Source: Chloroflexota bacterium
Lineage (GTDB): Bacteria > Chloroflexota > Anaerolineae > Anaerolineales > Anaerolineaceae
Direction: 5' to 3'
Length of the DNA: 6,609 nt
NCBI GenBank assembly: GCA_021796375.1
Contig: JAJYJF010000128.1
Span: 1-6,609, forward strand
Part shown: positions 3,990 to 6,609 of the stretch, piece by piece
Layout: every line of letters starts with the position of its first letter
Position numbering within the stretch: the stretch's first letter is position 1
Position numbers and translations under genes: made by a program
The notes under the pieces: generated by a model
What the model saw: the letters and a program-made list of their open reading frames with translations, nothing else
What the model was told of the DNA's origin: nothing
Databases searched by the model: none

Positions 3990-6609
3990 ATGGAATCTCC
4001 TTTCAACCAGCCAATTGACGCGATTCGAAATCAAATTCTGGATTTTTTGGAGCACGCATCCCAAAGCCCTCCCTCCGGCGATGGGATGACAGCCGCCGTC
4101 CAGAACATCTCGAACCTGCTCGAAGAGCTGCAGGCGGCCGAGGGAGAGCTGCGCGCTCAGAATGATGAGGTGCTTCAGGCGCAGCTGGCGGTCGAGAAGC
4201 AGCGCCGGCGCTACACCGACCTTTTTGAATTCGCTCCCGACGGGTACCTGGTCACCGATGCGCAGGGGGTGATCCAGGAAGCCAACCTGGCCGCTGCCAA
4301 CCTGCTCCAGGCCGGGCGAGAATCGCTGCTGGGCAAGCCGTTCATGCTGTTCATCGCTCCTGAAGACCACCCGAACTTTTTCGCCTGGCTGGCCGAAATT
4401 CCCGCGTCGTCCGGCGTCCAGGAGCGGGCGCTCCGGCTGCAGCCCCGGGGAAAACGCGTCCCCTTCGATGCCAGCCTGCGGGTGACCGCCTTCCGCGATG
4501 ACCCGGGGCAGGCGGCCCGGCTGCAGTGGATGCTGCGCGACATCACCCGCGACACCGCCCGCCAGCGGGAGCTGAGGCATCGGGCCGACCAGAACCAGCG
4601 CCAGGCAGCGCTGCTGCGCTCCATTTTTGACGCGGATGCGGGAGGATTGGCCGTCCTGGTGGGCCCCGAGCTGCGTTTTGCTTACACCAACCTCGCGTAC
4701 GTCCGCAGCCTGCCGGATCCTTCTGCCCAGATCGCCGGAAGGCCGTACCGGGAGGTCTGGTCCGGCAACCAGATGTCTCTGCAAGCGGAACCCTTGCAGA
4801 AAGTGATGCAGACCGGCCAGCCGTACATGGTCGAAGACCTGGTTTATCCGGTCGCGGATAGGTTATCCCGCTCCTGCTCGCTGCGGGCGCTGCTCATCGA
4901 ATGGGGCGACCGCCCGGCGGTCCTGCTGATCCTCTGGGATCTCACCGATCTCAAGCAGGGGAAGGCTGCGCTCATGAAGAGCCAGCAGCGGCAGAGCGAC
5001 CTCCTGGAGAGCATCCAGGACGGCTTCATGCAGCTGGACGAGGGCTGGCGTTTCACGTACGTCAACGCCCGGGCGGCGCAGTACCTGAGAATCCGCGCGC
5101 AGGACCTGGTGGGAAAGAACATCTGGCAGGCTGTCCCCCAGATTCTGGGGACCGAAGCGGAGCAGAAGTACCGCCAGGTGATGGAAAGCCGCCGGCCGGA
5201 TTCGCTGGAGGCCGAGGGGATCAATCCCGGCCGGATTTATGAGATCCGCGTGTACCCCTCCGAGGAGGGGATTTCGATCTTCTGGCTGGATATCACCGAG
5301 CGCAAGCAGGCCGAGCAGGCGCTGCGCGAGAGCCAGGAGCGCTTCCGCTCGGTCCTTGAAAACTCGCTGGATATCGCCTACCGCCACGACCTGCGCCGCG
5401 ACTGCTACGACTATATCAGCCCGGTCGTGGAGCAGGTGCTCGGGTACAGCGCCAATGAGATGAACGGGATGCCCCCCAAGGTTTTGACGCAGCGCATCCA
5501 CCCGGATGACCGCGCCGGCATGGAAGCCCAGCTGGAGCAGGCCCGCGCGGACGGGTCGGGCCACCTCGTCTACCGCTTCCGGACGAAAACCGGGGAGTAC
5601 CGCTGGCTGGCGGATAACGTGACCATCACCCGTGACGAACGGGGGACCCCGGTCTACCGCACGGGAATCCTGCGCGATATCACCGAAACCAAAGCCACCG
5701 AAGCCCGCCTCAACCTGACGGTCGAGCGCCTGCAGGCGGTCATCGCCTCGCCTCTGATCGGGGTGATGATCAGCGATGCGGATGGGAAGCTCTACCAGGC
5801 CAACGACTACTACCTAGACCTGATCGGATATACCCGCGCGGAGTTTGATCGGGGATTGGTGAGATGGGATGCCGTGACGCCCCCCGAGTTCCTGCCGCTC
5901 GACCGGCAGGCGCTGGGCGAGCTCCACGAGCAAGGGGTCTGCCGGCCGTACGAAAAGCAGTATCTGCGCAAAGATGGGTCCCGCGTCTGGGTTTTGATCA
6001 ACGACGCCGTGCTTCCAGGCGAGGAGGAGCTGATCGTCGGCTTTGTGCTGAACATCGATGAGCGCAAGCGGGTGGAAAAGCAGAGCCGCGACCATGAAGT
6101 CCAGATCGAGATGCAGCGCCGCCTGCTGTCAGAGCGCGAGGAGGAGCGGCTGGGCATCGCCCGCGACCTGCACGACGGCCCCCTGCAAGACCTGATCGCC
6201 GCCCAGTTCGTGGTCCAGGGGATGCAGGACGAAGAAGACCCCCAGCGCCTCAAGGAGCAGGCGGCGGAGCTGCGCCAGATGCTGAGCGGGCTACTGCGCG
6301 AGCTGCGCAACTTCGCGATGGACCTGCGGCCGCCCGTCCTCACCGCCTTCGGCCTGGAACGCGGGATTCGCTCGCACCTGGAGCTGTTCGAGAATCGCCA
6401 CCCCGAGATACGGATTCATTTTTCAGCCCACCAGGTTGGCCAGCTGACCCCTTCCAACGTCCGGATCGCCCTGTTCCGCATCTACCAGGAATCGCTCAAC
6501 AACATCGTCAAGCATGCCAACGCCACCGATATCTGGATCACCTTCACCAAGGATGAGGATACCGCGATCATGGAAATCCGGGATAACGGCGAAGGATTTG
6601 AGATCCCGC
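3990..6609 (+). CDS. Soluble multi-PAS sensor histidine kinase (HisKA_3 type), paralogue of the upstream kinase, 3' end cut by the window
   Basis: Open from ATG 3990 to the window edge, 873 codons plus one base, with no stop. Domains by residue: coiled coil about 33-75 (LLEELQAAEGELRAQNDE); PAS1 about 75-190 (FAPDGYLVTD); PAS2 about 205-325 (AVLVGPELRFAYTN); PAS3 about 335-445 (ending DITERKQAE); PAS4 about 450-570, PAS_3-like (LGYSANEM, HPDDR, YRWLADN, then RDITETKA); PAS5 about 578-695 (RKDGSRVWVLI); HisKA_3 about 706-782 with DLHDGPLQ (His728) and LRPP; HATPase_c from about 818 with N-box (Asn837/Asn838) and G1 DNGEG (865-869). The G2 box and tail are outside the window; the upstream paralogue has 46 more residues past the equivalent point, so about 919 aa is expected. 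No membrane segment is seen. Role: autokinase feeding an unseen response regulator. It differs from kinase 1 in the middle: three PAS domains and no GAF. An in-frame ATG at 3954 is a weaker start choice. Confidence 0.92.
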   Translation, partial: MESPFNQPIDAIRNQILDFLEHASQSPPSGDGMTAAVQNISNLLEELQAAEGELRAQNDEVLQAQLAVEKQRRRYTDLFEFAPDGYLVTDAQGVIQEANLAAANLLQAGRESLLGKPFMLFIAPEDHPNFFAWLAEIPASSGVQERALRLQPRGKRVPFDASLRVTAFRDDPGQAARLQWMLRDITRDTARQRELRHRADQNQRQAALLRSIFDADAGGLAVLVGPELRFAYTNLAYVRSLPDPSAQIAGRPYREVWSGNQMSLQAEPLQKVMQTGQPYMVEDLVYPVADRLSRSCSLRALLIEWGDRPAVLLILWDLTDLKQGKAALMKSQQRQSDLLESIQDGFMQLDEGWRFTYVNARAAQYLRIRAQDLVGKNIWQAVPQILGTEAEQKYRQVMESRRPDSLEAEGINPGRIYEIRVYPSEEGISIFWLDITERKQAEQALRESQERFRSVLENSLDIAYRHDLRRDCYDYISPVVEQVLGYSANEMNGMPPKVLTQRIHPDDRAGMEAQLEQARADGSGHLVYRFRTKTGEYRWLADNVTITRDERGTPVYRTGILRDITETKATEARLNLTVERLQAVIASPLIGVMISDADGKLYQANDYYLDLIGYTRAEFDRGLVRWDAVTPPEFLPLDRQALGELHEQGVCRPYEKQYLRKDGSRVWVLINDAVLPGEEELIVGFVLNIDERKRVEKQSRDHEVQIEMQRRLLSEREEERLGIARDLHDGPLQDLIAAQFVVQGMQDEEDPQRLKEQAAELRQMLSGLLRELRNFAMDLRPPVLTAFGLERGIRSHLELFENRHPEIRIHFSAHQVGQLTPSNVRIALFRIYQESLNNIVKHANATDIWITFTKDEDTAIMEIRDNGEGFEIP

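Noticed and set aside
3921..4784. Minus-strand open frame (287 codons) opposite the start of kinase 2
   Set aside because: Antisense to the conserved coiled coil-PAS1-PAS2 frame of the paralogue; no family resemblance.
4863..5564. Minus-strand open frame (233 codons) opposite PAS3-PAS4 of kinase 2
   Set aside because: Shadow of the plus-strand PAS frame; it has no domain and no sensible start context.

Overview
The window is GC-rich bacterial DNA that carries essentially one thing: two large, same-strand, paralogous sensor histidine kinases of the NarL/DegS type (HisKA_3 dimerisation domain plus HATPase_c). The first is complete (254-3640, 1128 aa). The second starts at 3990 and runs off the right edge after 873 codons, just past the G1 ATP-binding box. 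Comparison with the first suggests that only about 45-50 residues are missing. Neither protein shows a membrane segment or signal peptide, so both look like soluble cytoplasmic sensors. The gene style (tandem PAS domains, an N-terminal coiled coil leading into a first PAS with the motif FAPDGYL, and a DLHDGP H-box) is one I associate with GC-rich Chloroflexota such as Anaerolineae and their relatives. That placement is inference from style only and is weak.

Layout. Positions 1-253 are non-coding and rich in symmetry: a 9-bp inverted repeat (21-29 / 52-60) overlapping a promoter-like pair, an 8-bp-arm hairpin (122-159), and a direct repeat GGGGTAT spaced 11 bp (171-188) overlapping a TATAGT box. 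Kinase 1 (254-3640) reads: coiled coil, PAS1, PAS2, PAS3, PAS4, GAF, PAS5, HisKA_3 (His935), HATPase_c. A 349-bp gap (3641-3989) has an AT-rich start with a perfect TATAAT and two imperfect stem-loops, but no convincing gene. Kinase 2 (3990 to the edge) reads: coiled coil, PAS1, PAS2, three further PAS domains, HisKA_3 (His728), HATPase_c (cut).

How they work together. The two kinases align well at both ends (coiled coil-PAS1-PAS2, and HisKA_3-HATPase), while the middle sensory sections do not match domain for domain (PAS-PAS-GAF-PAS against PAS-PAS-PAS). This looks like an old tandem duplication followed by replacement or reshuffling of the central input modules. The kept ends would let the pair share a response regulator, or even mix as heterodimers, but no response regulator lies in the window and both ideas are inference. 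I do not see a clearly new biological system here. The most interesting points are the duplicate-with-swapped-middle architecture and the structured regulatory region in front of kinase 1.
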